The notes under the pieces are model-generated. The model saw only the letters and a program-made list of their open reading frames with translations. It had not been told where the DNA came from and searched no databases. DNA of 62,381 bases, from contig CATLBQ010000001.1 in NCBI GenBank assembly GCA_949879765.1, positions 159,742-222,122 on the forward strand, given 5' to 3'. This document shows positions 45,589-55,072 of the stretch, in pieces. The translations under genes and the position numbers were made by a program. This DNA comes from an uncultured Bacilli bacterium (GTDB lineage: Bacteria > Bacillota_I > Bacilli_A > ML615J-28 > CAG-313). Position 1 is the first letter of the stretch; each line of letters begins with the position of its first letter.

Positions 45589-46482
45589 TTATTTTTTATC
45601 CTTTTGAAAGGATGGGGGCAGTGGAGATACTATCACCAACTTATTTTGTGTAATGGGATGAATCCATTCTAGTGATTTGCAATGTAACAATAAGGGAGAC
45701 GCTATGGTCGACCCATAGAGGATATCGCCAATGATGGGATGCCCAATTGTTGCCATATGGAGACGAATTTGATGGGTTCTCCCTGTTGCAATTTGTACTT
45801 CTACCAAAGTTGATTGGCTCGCCCTACCAAGTGGCTTATAAAATGTGGTCGCCTTTTGCCCAGTTGAACTCACAACCATTTTCCCGTTGTTATGCCGATC
45901 TTTGGCCATAGGTAGGTCAATCCTCCCAGGCTTTGTGATTTTACCCTCTACTTTAGCCCAGTATATTTTTTTAATCTGATGGGTTTCAAATAAATGCGTC
46001 ATCGCGCTTTGCGTAATCAAATCCTTCGCAAAAATCAAGCATCCTGTTGTATCTTTATCTAATCGGTGACAATGCCGAAGGGTCAAATCTAATTGCTGTT
46101 CCCTATAATATTGGGCAACTAAATTCACAATAGTCCCTGTTTTATTGGGTTGATCTGGATAAATAATTCTACCCGCAGGCTTGTTTATAACTAGTAGGTA
46201 ATCATCCTCATATAGAACAGTCAATGGCCCTTTTTCTGGTAAATAATCCATTTTCTCATATAAACTAATATCTATACTCAAATAATCATGGATCAAAAAA
46301 AGCGTATCTGGTTCTACTTCCTCACCATTACGATAACAACAATGGTGCAAAAGCAATTGATGAATCTTGCGCTGTGCGACATGATATTGTTGCAAAATTT
46401 CCTTGATAGTCTTTTTATGCCCCATTGGGCCTATTTTCATATGAAAATATTTTTCTTTGACATAATGGTACATTTTTTTCAT
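45589..46482 (-). CDS. RluA-family pseudouridine synthase
   Basis: 297 residues. The catalytic segment CHRLDKDTTGCLIFAK contains the nucleophilic aspartate; INKPAGRIIYPDQ and TGRTHQIRLHMATIGHPIIGD are RluA-family landmarks. The first 80 residues match an S4-like region only loosely. The RNA target (rRNA or tRNA) cannot be told. Confidence 0.9.
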   Translation of the reverse strand: MKKMYHYVKEKYFHMKIGPMGHKKTIKEILQQYHVAQRKIHQLLLHHCCYRNGEEVEPDTLFLIHDYLSIDISLYEKMDYLPEKGPLTVLYEDDYLLVINKPAGRIIYPDQPNKTGTIVNLVAQYYREQQLDLTLRHCHRLDKDTTGCLIFAKDLITQSAMTHLFETHQIKKIYWAKVEGKITKPGRIDLPMAKDRHNNGKMVVSSTGQKATTFYKPLGRASQSTLVEVQIATGRTHQIRLHMATIGHPIIGDILYGSTIASPLLLHCKSLEWIHPITQNKLVIVSPLPPSFQKDKK

Positions 46483-46496
46483 CTCCCCATAAAAGA

Positions 46497-46540
46497 TAAA
46501 CCATAAGTAGACTTATGATTTATGCTACCTATGGTTTATA
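46497..46540 (-). terminator. Hairpin terminator after the SpoIIIAH-like gene
   Basis: In minus-strand RNA a 15-bp stem (one wobble) joins the bases around 46540-46526 with those around 46511-46497, then UCUUUUAU. Stop codon lies in the stem. Confidence 0.6.
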
Positions 46541-47030
46541 CACTTTTTAATTCTTCTAATGTTTTAAAATTCACAACAACACTAGTTGCTTTATCAAAAG
46601 TTTCATAAATGACATGAATAATGTCTAATGCAGAAGTAGCCGATGAATTGTTTGATACAACGATAACTTCTACACCACTAGATGTATGATGAACAAAAGC
46701 GTCTTGATATCCCAAATTCATGACTTTGGTTTCTAGCAAAGCCTCTTGCTCATTTAAACTAGATAATTCTGCCTTTTGTTGAATAGCTGATGTTTTACTT
46801 GCCAAAGTAGCGCCTTCGTCTGCAATAATATTGTTCAAAGTAGCAAGCGTAGCACTTCTTTCTGTACGAACAGCCTCACGCATCGATGCTAATTCTTCTG
46901 TTCTAGTTGTTGGATTTCCTACCACCAAGACAGGATCTTTTTCCTTTTCACTCGTTGGTGATTTAAAATACCATACAGCTAACATCGTAATGACAGTTAA
47001 AAAGATTAATGCAAATTGATTCTTTTTCAC
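46536..47030 (-). CDS. spoIIIAH: SpoIIIAH-like protein (stage III sporulation, engulfment channel)
   Basis: 164 residues: a single N-terminal membrane helix (QFALIFLTVITMLAVWYF), a charged linker and a helical/beta region with MREAVRTERSATLATLNNII and EALLETKVMNLGYQDAFVHH, which matches the SpoIIIAH ring-forming (YscJ/FliF-like) pattern. SpoIIIAH spans the space between mother cell and forespore and contacts SpoIIQ. The start is GTG at 47030 with GAGGAGG seven bases upstream. The rest of the spoIIIA operon is not here, which is unusual. A sigma-E-like promoter precedes it. Confidence 0.78.
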   Translation of the reverse strand: MKKNQFALIFLTVITMLAVWYFKSPTSEKEKDPVLVVGNPTTRTEELASMREAVRTERSATLATLNNIIADEGATLASKTSAIQQKAELSSLNEQEALLETKVMNLGYQDAFVHHTSSGVEVIVVSNNSSATSALDIIHVIYETFDKATSVVVNFKTLEELKSV

Positions 47031-47054
47031 AAATACTCCTCCTCTACGTACTAC

Positions 47055-47082
47055 ACTATATGAGGAAAAAAGAATTTTATGA
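47055..47082 (-). promoter_or_regulatory. Possible sigma-E-like promoter for the SpoIIIAH-like gene
   Basis: TCATAAA (47076-47082), 13 bases, CATATAGT (47055-47062); same upstream box as the spoIVA promoter. Confidence 0.4.
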
Positions 47083-47108
47083 CTACATGTGAAAAGGAAT
47101 ATCACATT

Positions 47109-48452
47109 TTATTCGACTTGATATGCATCATCAGACTTAATTTCTTTGAATTTCAGTTTAGGTTTTTGCAAAACTGGTTGATCGATTGGCGGTTGTTTAT
47201 CATTATCTTTTGGATTTTGATCCAATAGGGAAGGATCAGTATTGATTCTAAATGTCACAAAAATATAATAAATCAATTCAATAATCAAAACAATCAGCAT
47301 CAGTTTGGTGAACTCTATGAAGAACCCAAGAATACATCCAATGACCGACGTAGATAAATAAGTAATGGCACAAATGGCATAATATTCTCTAAATTTATTC
47401 ATTGCAAAATGTCTAGACATCAACCATGTAATCAATACCCACAAAAGTGGCACAAGTACATTGACAATCATAGCAATTAATCCATACATACTTTTTTGAA
47501 TTTGCGCATCCGCAATGACCATAACCTCATAGAGTTCGGCCAATACCTCAGGTAAATTGCTATTGTCTCCTAAGTTGATGATGGCATCACTTTTCCCCAA
47601 TTCATCTATATCTACAATATTGTTGTAAATATATTCACCGCCTCGAAGTGCATACCGTAAATTCTCTTGATGCTTGCGACTGCTTGTTACTGTAATGGTT
47701 TTCCCACTAGCATCTTGTAACGTACTCTTCTCACCTTCAGCCGTTTCGACTGACCACAATGTCACATCCCATGTTTGGTAGGTTTCATCATAAACCAATT
47801 CAGAACTATCTTTTGGCAAAAAATAGCGATAAGCACCACTGTCATCATATTGATAAGCGTACTGATAAGTTGGTGCGTCTATGAAATCCCCCTTGGCATT
47901 TTTTACTTTACCTAAATTATAACAGTAATAAAAAGATTTTTTTGTAAAAATATAAAGCACATATTCACAATTGTCTTGAATAGGCTGATTCAAATAATTT
48001 TCTAGGTGAAAAATGTTTTGATCAATGTTTAGGGTTTCACTGCCATCCGTTTTGAACAAATCCATATCCTCGATAAATACCGTAGTTACATCCAATATTT
48101 TCTTTTGATTTTGGCGTTTACCCACCAACTGTGTATGCACCACATTATGATAAGAATCAACACCATTCGTGCCTGGTTCATCACAATCTAAATAATAGCC
48201 ACCATTTTCACTTTGGACAATTTTATATTTGGGAAACGTAACGCTCGCTGTTTTTTCATATTGCATTTCCGCAAAGCGCGGCGTGCCAATATTTTTTCTC
48301 ATAAAACGTTTCACAGACAAGTTTACCGAAAACAAAATAACAAAGGCCGATAAAATGAATATAAATAGGGCATAAATAAATTTCATATTATGGTGTCGAT
48401 ACATTTTACGTGGCAAAATGAAAGACAGGATAAAATCTTTAAATTTTTTCAT
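47109..48452 (-). CDS. Membrane protein, DUF1189-like (tentative)
   Basis: 447 residues: one membrane helix near residues 25-48, a long extracytoplasmic region (about 50-320) with many Tyr and Asp, then three or four helices (about 325-405) and a proline-rich tail. The arrangement and the opening FKDFILSFILPRKMYRHHNM resemble DUF1189 proteins such as Bacillus YvdJ, but the central region is much longer. Function unknown. It follows the GGDEF-EAL-like gene by four bases and has GAAAGG upstream. Confidence 0.45.
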   Translation of the reverse strand: MKKFKDFILSFILPRKMYRHHNMKFIYALFIFILSAFVILFSVNLSVKRFMRKNIGTPRFAEMQYEKTASVTFPKYKIVQSENGGYYLDCDEPGTNGVDSYHNVVHTQLVGKRQNQKKILDVTTVFIEDMDLFKTDGSETLNIDQNIFHLENYLNQPIQDNCEYVLYIFTKKSFYYCYNLGKVKNAKGDFIDAPTYQYAYQYDDSGAYRYFLPKDSSELVYDETYQTWDVTLWSVETAEGEKSTLQDASGKTITVTSSRKHQENLRYALRGGEYIYNNIVDIDELGKSDAIINLGDNSNLPEVLAELYEVMVIADAQIQKSMYGLIAMIVNVLVPLLWVLITWLMSRHFAMNKFREYYAICAITYLSTSVIGCILGFFIEFTKLMLIVLIIELIYYIFVTFRINTDPSLLDQNPKDNDKQPPIDQPVLQKPKLKFKEIKSDDAYQVE

Positions 48453-48456
48453 AGTT

Positions 48457-50196
48457 TTACCTTTCTACAATTAAACAAGTCAATTCATTGATCATTTCCA
48501 GATCTTCTTCAGTTGGAATGGTTTCAAAAATAATGACTTTATTTTGTTGATACATTTCCTTGAATATCACTTGATTCAAAGGATTATGATTGAGCAATGA
48601 ATGAAGACTTTCTTGTTTGCGAATCAATAGAGCATCTACAAGTGATAACGCTATATTATATTGCAAATTCATATAAATTGTTGAATCAACAATCACAATA
48701 AACCCCATAGCAATACATTGGTTCACGATTTCATATACTCGCTTTGTTTCGATTGGATATATTGGAGGAACATGTAGAATCAATTTGGCATCTGGATAAA
48801 TTCGGATGACCTTTTTCAATACTTCCACGACTTTTCGTCTCGAAAAAGAAGAAACAAGTACAGTATAAACAGGCATTTCTAACCCCTGATGTAGCGATTC
48901 TTCCATCAAGCAAATGGCACTTTCTTCAAAAATGCGATACAACGATTGTGAATATCCATTAGGAACTGGTCCAACAACCAAATTGCCAACAAGATGTTCA
49001 TCTTTTGCCTGAATCATACAATATTTTGTCCTTGGATATATTGGATCCCACGATAATTTTTCACGATTTTGCTCATCCAGATATTGACTATAAACCCCAT
49101 AGGAGAATTGATTAGGTAGTTGTTCGTGAATATACGTTACCAAAGGTTGTAATTGCATCTTAGCCTCAATTTCTCCTGGAGAACTGATGAATAGCGTATA
49201 GAGGTGCTTGAAATAATATGTCAAATCGAGTATTTCTCGTTTTTTATAGGATCGATTGCACACCATAACTATGGTATGCTGATCTATCCAGTAACACAAA
49301 TAGCGCACATCAGGCATACGGGTTTGAATCACATCTTCCCATTTGGTTTTTAGTTGTCTCGCATCTATTTCTTGCTTTAAATCCCTCATATATACCAAAG
49401 TGAAATTACCTGTAAATGGGTGTTCTTCCAATGAGGCCATAGCATAAAACGCATGGTTTCGTTCTTCATTCCAAGAGAATTGCTGAAAAAGATAATAGAC
49501 TTCCCATCCTTCCCATGTGATATGTTGCATTATAGATAATTTTTTTTCGATTTTCAACGCATCTTCATCCTGTTTACAAACCAATGGGTGAGCAAGCCCT
49601 AAAGTCTTTACACAAACATCATTGCAATAATACAACCCTCTTTGTGGTTGATACAATATAAGAGCATACGATTGAGATAAGAAAATCGTTTCTTGGATGT
49701 GCTGTAATACCTCATCAAAAGCATCTTTTTCTAATCGACTTTTGAGCGTCAATAATTTTTGATTGGATATGCCCACCTGAGGTTGGGCGATTTGACTATA
49801 AAAAATAGCTATTCCGACTAATTTTTTTTCGGTTTTAGATAATACTTTTTCAATTTTTTGAACAATTAAACTCTGAAAATCCATAGTCAATACATCTTTT
49901 TGACGATATGGTTCTAATACAGGATAGCTAAATTCTTCTTTTTGAAGCAAAAAAGGAGACTCAAACTCAAGAGCAATTTCCACCAGTGTTCCTGCCATTT
50001 GATCAATAGCATATTGCTTCTCAAATACATAAGGTTCTTTCACATGGTAAACGCAAACAGCATCTTTGGCTATCCAACATTGTGACAAATCCGAATCCTC
50101 TTCTTGAAAGAAGACAAATGTCATTTGCGTAATTTGATTGTCCTCAAGTACCTTTCGATTGTTTGATAAAAAATCCAACATCACATGACGATACAT
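48457..50196 (-). CDS. Degenerate GGDEF-EAL-like protein (tentative)
   Basis: 579 residues, soluble. The last ~150 residues follow the order of an EAL domain: a VLVSSFSRRKVVEVLKKVI helix, a strand LILHVPP where active enzymes have ExxE, a strand GFIVIVDSTIY in place of the DDFG strand, LVDALLIRKQ in place of the D-x-x-K-I-D strand, and KVIIFETIPTEEDLEMINEL, close to the VIAEGVET end. The preceding ~130 residues (FTLVYMRDLK ... YLCYWIDQHTIVMV) fit a GGDEF core lacking the GGDEF motif. None of the metal-binding or catalytic residues remain, so a sensor or scaffold is inferred. The ATG at 50196 follows AGGTGAT. It lies eight bases after dtd in the rel operon. Confidence 0.45.
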   Translation of the reverse strand: MYRHVMLDFLSNNRKVLEDNQITQMTFVFFQEEDSDLSQCWIAKDAVCVYHVKEPYVFEKQYAIDQMAGTLVEIALEFESPFLLQKEEFSYPVLEPYRQKDVLTMDFQSLIVQKIEKVLSKTEKKLVGIAIFYSQIAQPQVGISNQKLLTLKSRLEKDAFDEVLQHIQETIFLSQSYALILYQPQRGLYYCNDVCVKTLGLAHPLVCKQDEDALKIEKKLSIMQHITWEGWEVYYLFQQFSWNEERNHAFYAMASLEEHPFTGNFTLVYMRDLKQEIDARQLKTKWEDVIQTRMPDVRYLCYWIDQHTIVMVCNRSYKKREILDLTYYFKHLYTLFISSPGEIEAKMQLQPLVTYIHEQLPNQFSYGVYSQYLDEQNREKLSWDPIYPRTKYCMIQAKDEHLVGNLVVGPVPNGYSQSLYRIFEESAICLMEESLHQGLEMPVYTVLVSSFSRRKVVEVLKKVIRIYPDAKLILHVPPIYPIETKRVYEIVNQCIAMGFIVIVDSTIYMNLQYNIALSLVDALLIRKQESLHSLLNHNPLNQVIFKEMYQQNKVIIFETIPTEEDLEMINELTCLIVER

Positions 50197-50204
50197 ACTA
50201 TCAC

Positions 50205-50645
50205 CTAAAACGTAAGTGTAATGGTAACTGGACCATCGCAACATACTTCTAGTTGCATATCTGCACCAAATTGTCCTGTGCTGATGGGTTTACCTAACGC
50301 GAGAGTCAATTTCTCATTAAATGTATGGTAAAGCATAGACGCTTGCTCTGGTCGCATCGCTTCTATAAAGGAGGGACGATTTCCCGTATAGGGGTTGGCA
50401 TATAACGTAAACTGTGAAATTGACAAAATTTCTCCTTGTATATCTTGAATAGAGCGATTCATCTTCTGTTGTTCATCTTCAAATATACGCAAGTGCACAA
50501 TCTTTTGGACCATTTTATCAATTTGTTCCATTGTATCGGTATGAGTAAAACCGACAAGTAACATCATACCCGCTTCAATATGTCCTATGGTCTTTCCTTC
50601 TACCTTACAAGTGGCCTTCTTTACTCTTTGAATGATAACACGCAT
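50205..50645 (-). CDS. dtd: D-aminoacyl-tRNA deacylase
   Basis: 146 residues: MRVIIQRVKKATCKVEG at the start, ISQFTLYANPYTGNRPSF in the middle and GPVTITLTF at the end are the family pattern; the cross-subunit Gly-cisPro site corresponds to the G-P of DGPVT. The enzyme frees tRNA from D-amino acids and mischarged glycine. It starts on the last base of rel (TAATG overlap), the conserved rel-dtd pair of Firmicutes. Confidence 0.95.
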   Translation of the reverse strand: MRVIIQRVKKATCKVEGKTIGHIEAGMMLLVGFTHTDTMEQIDKMVQKIVHLRIFEDEQQKMNRSIQDIQGEILSISQFTLYANPYTGNRPSFIEAMRPEQASMLYHTFNEKLTLALGKPISTGQFGADMQLEVCCDGPVTITLTF

Positions 50646-52846
50646 TACTTATTCACTCTTTCAATATTATAAATCGATTTGACTTTATTTAAATTCACAA
50701 TTGCATGATTCAAATCATCTAGATTCGCAACTTGTAATTTAAATTTAGCCACACATTCTCCTACATTATTCTTCGTGCAAGTCACGGATGCAATTGTCAC
50801 ATTACATGAATTGAGCACATTGATCATGTCCGCAACCAAATTTTTGTGATCAATGGCATAAGCCTTAAGGGTTGTATCAAAAATTTTCCCTTTAAAATCT
50901 TTATCCCAATAGACTTGAATAAAACGATTGGCATCGGCTTTTTCCACATTTGGACATCCTAACCGGTGGATAATAATTCCATTTCCTTTGGAAATATATC
51001 CGTTGATTTCATCGCCATATACAGGCTGACAACAATTGCCCAAGCGTATTTTTGCGCGTTCTAATCCTTCTACAACAATACCATATCCATTAGAGGCAGG
51101 TCGTTTTCGATTAGATGAACTATCCTCACTATATAATTTTAATGCATTTTCATCGTCTAATTTGACATCAGTCAAACCGAGAATACGATTGATTGCGGCA
51201 AGAGCAGAGATTTCGCCCTTTCCAATGCACCAATATAAATCTTCTACACTCTTGATTCCGTTTTTACCAAATAATTCGGCTGCTGTTTTGTCATCTAACC
51301 CATTCGGATTGTATCCGAAATTTTTGCTCACCGCAGTCAAATCTTCTATACCTTTGGCTACAAAACTATCCCTTTGTTTTTTATTGATAAATGTTTTGAT
51401 TTTCGTTTTGGCATGAGAAGTTTTGGCTAGTTTCAACCAAGCTCTCGTTGGTCCTAAACAAGTTTTACTCGTTTTAATTTCTACGACATCACCTGTTTTT
51501 AAAATATAACTTAAGGGAACTATTTTTCCATTTACAATCGCACCAATGGTTTTATTCCCGATATCAGAATGAATTCGGTAGGCAAAATCAAGGGGCATAG
51601 AACCAGCAGGAAAATCATACACATCACCTCTTGGCGTAAAAATGTAAACGTTGGCACTAAAAATATCCTCAATAATGCTATCTAGTGGATCTTCGCTTGT
51701 CGCATTTTCTACATAAGTGGTTAAATCTTTATACCATTTCAACTTACTTGTAATTTCCAATTGCTCTTTTTCTGGTGAATATGCTGCATTTTCTTTATAA
51801 GCCCAGTGGGCCGCAACCCCTAATTCAGCTGTTTGATCCATCTCATAGGTACGGATTTGAATTTCATAAATTTTACCAGACTTACCAACAACTGTGGTAT
51901 GTAAAGACTGATACATATTTGGTTTAGGCACAGCGATATAATCTTTAAATCGCATAGGAAGTGGCGTCCAAATGCTATGAATCAGACCTAAAACGCGGTA
52001 ACACTCTTCTACTGAATTCACAATCACACGAAGGGCCAGTAAATCATATATGTCATCTAGATTTTTATTTTTTGTGACGATTTTTTTATAAATACTATAA
52101 ATATTTTTGATTCGACCTTTGATTTCGTAATCTTGGATATGATTTTTGGCAAGTAATGTGCGAATTTGTTCAAGCATTGCCTCAATATCTTCTTCACGTT
52201 CATTTTTCCTAGAAACAATTTCTTTTGAAATTTCATAATATTTGGTGGGTTCAATGGCCTTAAAACTTAAATCCTCTAATTCAGCTTTAATTCGATACAT
52301 ACCAAGTCGATGAGCCAAAGGTGCATACAAATCTAATGTTTCTTGGGAAATTCGTTTTTGCTTGGCCTCATCATGAAAACCAATAGTACGCATATTGTGT
52401 AGTCGATCAGCAATTTTAACCAAAATCACACGAATATCCTTCGACATAGCAAGCAATAATTTTTCATGATTGTGTGCCAATGCTTTTTCTTTGGTCATAT
52501 ATTTCAATTTGCTAATTTTAGTGACACCATCTACAATTTCTGCTACATCTGAATTAAATTCAGCCGCCATCTCGTCTTTGGTCATATCGGTGTCTTCTAA
52601 AACATCATGCAATAAACCTGCCGCAATAGTGCTAGGACCTGCATGCAATGTTGCCAATACATATGCCACTTCTACTGGATGTTGCACATAGGGTTCGCCT
52701 GATTTTCGAAATTGCCCTTCATGCTTCTTGCAAGCAACAGTATAGGCTTTTTGAATAAAATTTAAATTTTGTTCCTGGTGCAAATACGATTTTACACAGG
52801 TCAATATATCATCAATTGTCTTCGATTTCCCTTCTTCTGTACTCAC
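50645..52846 (-). CDS. rel: Bifunctional (p)ppGpp synthetase/hydrolase Rel
   Basis: 733 residues, the usual length. HD hydrolase: QHPVEVAYVLATLHAG and GLLHDVLEDTDM; synthetase: RFKDYIAVPKPNMYQSLHTT; TGS domain: VYDFPAGSMPLDFAYRIHSD; ACT domain at the C-terminus. It makes and breaks the alarmone (p)ppGpp in response to ribosome stalling. apt upstream and dtd downstream reproduce the common Firmicutes order. Confidence 0.97.
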   Translation of the reverse strand: MSTEEGKSKTIDDILTCVKSYLHQEQNLNFIQKAYTVACKKHEGQFRKSGEPYVQHPVEVAYVLATLHAGPSTIAAGLLHDVLEDTDMTKDEMAAEFNSDVAEIVDGVTKISKLKYMTKEKALAHNHEKLLLAMSKDIRVILVKIADRLHNMRTIGFHDEAKQKRISQETLDLYAPLAHRLGMYRIKAELEDLSFKAIEPTKYYEISKEIVSRKNEREEDIEAMLEQIRTLLAKNHIQDYEIKGRIKNIYSIYKKIVTKNKNLDDIYDLLALRVIVNSVEECYRVLGLIHSIWTPLPMRFKDYIAVPKPNMYQSLHTTVVGKSGKIYEIQIRTYEMDQTAELGVAAHWAYKENAAYSPEKEQLEITSKLKWYKDLTTYVENATSEDPLDSIIEDIFSANVYIFTPRGDVYDFPAGSMPLDFAYRIHSDIGNKTIGAIVNGKIVPLSYILKTGDVVEIKTSKTCLGPTRAWLKLAKTSHAKTKIKTFINKKQRDSFVAKGIEDLTAVSKNFGYNPNGLDDKTAAELFGKNGIKSVEDLYWCIGKGEISALAAINRILGLTDVKLDDENALKLYSEDSSSNRKRPASNGYGIVVEGLERAKIRLGNCCQPVYGDEINGYISKGNGIIIHRLGCPNVEKADANRFIQVYWDKDFKGKIFDTTLKAYAIDHKNLVADMINVLNSCNVTIASVTCTKNNVGECVAKFKLQVANLDDLNHAIVNLNKVKSIYNIERVNK

Positions 52847-52884
52847 AAGAATCCCCTCCTTCTAGACTTTATTTATCCATCTTC

Positions 52885-53403
52885 TTAAAACTCATAGGTA
52901 ATGAGTGAATGTACTGGATATCCTTTCAACAATTCTCTTCCTTTTAAACCCGTAAGTTCAATTAAAAAACCGCATCCTACAACTTCTCCGCCAAGTTGTT
53001 CTACGAGTGAAATGGCTGCTTGAACTGTCCCTCCTGTTGCAAGCAAATCGTCAATAATCAAAACTTTATCCTGTTTCGTAATTGCATCTTCATGCATGCA
53101 AAGTGTATTGGTACCATATTCAAGACTATACTCAGCTGTAATCGATTTACGAGGTAATTTACCAGGTTTACGAATCGGAACAAATCCTAACCCCAACATG
53201 GTAGCAACTGGGCAACCAAAAATAAACCCTCGAGACTCAGGCCCTACAATCTTGGTTGCACCTACTGATTTTGCATATGCGGCCAGTTCTTCACAAGCCT
53301 TGCGAAAAGCCTCTGGTGCTTGCATTAAAGGCGTGATATCTTTAAAGGAAATTCCTTGTACGGGGAAGTCCTCTACTATAGCTATATACTCTTTATAATT
53401 CAT
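52885..53403 (-). CDS. apt: Adenine phosphoribosyltransferase
   Basis: 172 residues. [20 protein letters not shown] at the N-terminus and [17 protein letters not shown], the PRPP-binding loop, define APT, which salvages adenine to AMP. The ATG at 53403 is preceded by GAGGTGA; the GTG nine bases earlier overlaps that site. Linked to rel, as in other Firmicutes. Confidence 0.96.
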   Translation of the reverse strand: MNYKEYIAIVEDFPVQGISFKDITPLMQAPEAFRKACEELAAYAKSVGATKIVGPESRGFIFGCPVATMLGLGFVPIRKPGKLPRKSITAEYSLEYGTNTLCMHEDAITKQDKVLIIDDLLATGGTVQAAISLVEQLGGEVVGCGFLIELTGLKGRELLKGYPVHSLITYEF

Positions 53404-53427
53404 ATTTTTCACCTCATCTAACGATTT

Positions 53428-53456
53428 ATTATATCAAAAAAAATGATAAATAGAAA
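53428..53456 (-). promoter_or_regulatory. Probable promoter for apt-rel-dtd
   Basis: TATAAT (53428-53433) with only a weak TTTCTA 17 bases upstream. Confidence 0.5.
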
Positions 53457-53483
53457 GAAATTTGTTACATTTTTTAAAAAAAT

Positions 53484-53512
53484 ACATATTTTATTTTCAA
53501 TTTTCATACAAT
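53484..53512 (+). promoter_or_regulatory. Sigma-E-like promoter for the SpoVB-like gene
   Basis: ACATATT (53484-53490), 14 bases, CATACAAT (53505-53512). The -10 matches the Bacillus sigma-E consensus at every position and the -35 at six of seven. The message would start next to the AAGGAG site. Confidence 0.7.
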
Positions 53513-53533
53513 TGGGCATAAGGAGATAAATAT

Positions 53534-55048
53534 ATGCGAAAAAAATTCAATCGAAACACGTTTTTTTATGCCACTTTAATTGTGATAGCATCAGGCTTTA
53601 TAGTGAAATTATTGGGCCTAATCAATAAAATTGCGATTACTCGTGTGCTCGGCACAGAAGGAATGAGTCTCTATGTTCTTTCCTTCCCTACGATTATGTT
53701 ATTTGTCAGTTTATCAGGAATGAGTCTTTATGTCACAATGAGTAAATTGGTTTCTGAGGCAATGATTAACAGGAAATATTCGCCTAAGAATTTATTGAAA
53801 TCTGCCTTTAAAATTTCTATGATAGTGTCTTTTTTTACCTGTCTACTTTACATCATTTTGCTCAGACCATTGACCCATTTTTTTCTCAAAAATGATGCAT
53901 TATACACACCTCTTTTAACTGGTCTTGTTCTCATTCCTTTGGTAGGGATGAGTGATGGATTAAAAGGCTATTTCAATGGTCTCAAACAATCCACTATTGC
54001 TACAGCAGGTAATCTTGCTGAACAAATTGGGCGAATTGGCTTTAGTATTACTTTTTTATTTATCATGATTCCCTATGGTACAACTCTAGCCACTGTATTT
54101 TGCCTACTGGCTCTTAGTTTTGGCGAAATCTGCGCTATTGTATTTTGTCTAATTAAGCTGAAAAAGTATCCCCCTGCTCATTTTGAGCATACTGAAAATG
54201 AAACCAAAGCCATCTTAGCAATGAGCATCCCCAATACCTTTTCACGCCTTTTGGGCAATTTTACCTACTTCTTAGAGCCTATTCTTTATACTGGTGTGCT
54301 TTCATATCTAGGATATACCCTCCATGCCATTCATCAGACCTATACCATTATTGATGCCTATACGATTCCTTTACTCACTTTTTTCTCTTTCTTGCCTTTT
54401 GCTATCTCTAATACTATTGTTCCTGGTGTCTCGATTGCCGCAACACAGCGAAATGCAACTTCTATTACATATTATATTCAAAAAGCGTTACTATTTTGCG
54501 CTATCCCTGCTTTAATTTTACTTATCAATTTATTCTATTTTTCAAAAGATTATATGCATTTGATTTATCGTACCACAGAAGGTACCGAATACATTTCTTT
54601 TCTTTGTTTCCTCTTCCTTTTTTATTATATTGACATCCCACTTGTTTCCATATTGCAAGCACTAGGCAAATCCAAACAATTGTTTATTTCTTCGACAATC
54701 ATTCATATTCTACGTTTGGCCCTCATTGTTATCTTCTCTTGTATCCCCTCTTTTGGTTTATATTCCATTTTATTTGCTTCCACTGCTACACTATTAGTAG
54801 GTACCATCATCCATTTCATTCAAATCAAAAAGTACACAGGTTACACTCCATCCGCCGCACGATTGTGCTACTTGATGATAACATTTTTAATCACCTTCTT
54901 ACTGATGGTCATCTTGCACCGCTGGGGCGTCCATTATCTATTGATTTTCTGTGCCACCGCAAGTTGTATGCTTATTTTATCCATTGCTTTTCGACTCATC
55001 TGGATAGAAAGTCTATTCTCCAAATTCAAAAGAAGCAGCAAAACCTAA
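53534..55048 (+). CDS. spoVB: SpoVB-like lipid flippase (MATE/MurJ superfamily)
   Basis: 504 residues with about 14 hydrophobic helices. IASGFIVKLLGLINKIAITRVLGTEG is shortened here to its core FIVKLLGLINKIAIT, the entry typical of SpoVB/MurJ-type oligosaccharide flippases. SpoVB is needed for the spore cortex and probably flips lipid II. The sigma-E-like promoter and AAGGAG site upstream support the sporulation member rather than a vegetative MurJ. It is one of the few plus-strand genes, transcribed away from apt. Confidence 0.8.
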   Translation: MRKKFNRNTFFYATLIVIASGFIVKLLGLINKIAITRVLGTEGMSLYVLSFPTIMLFVSLSGMSLYVTMSKLVSEAMINRKYSPKNLLKSAFKISMIVSFFTCLLYIILLRPLTHFFLKNDALYTPLLTGLVLIPLVGMSDGLKGYFNGLKQSTIATAGNLAEQIGRIGFSITFLFIMIPYGTTLATVFCLLALSFGEICAIVFCLIKLKKYPPAHFEHTENETKAILAMSIPNTFSRLLGNFTYFLEPILYTGVLSYLGYTLHAIHQTYTIIDAYTIPLLTFFSFLPFAISNTIVPGVSIAATQRNATSITYYIQKALLFCAIPALILLINLFYFSKDYMHLIYRTTEGTEYISFLCFLFLFYYIDIPLVSILQALGKSKQLFISSTIIHILRLALIVIFSCIPSFGLYSILFASTATLLVGTIIHFIQIKKYTGYTPSAARLCYLMITFLITFLLMVILHRWGVHYLLIFCATASCMLILSIAFRLIWIESLFSKFKRSSKT

Positions 55049-55058
55049 CTTGCTGCTT
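55033..55058. terminator. Hairpin between spoVB-like and DUF421 genes
   Basis: AAGCAGCAA/TTGCTGCTT, eight-base loop; weak T-tail on both strands, between convergent genes. Confidence 0.5.
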
Positions 55059-55072
55059 TCTAAATTTGCCTT

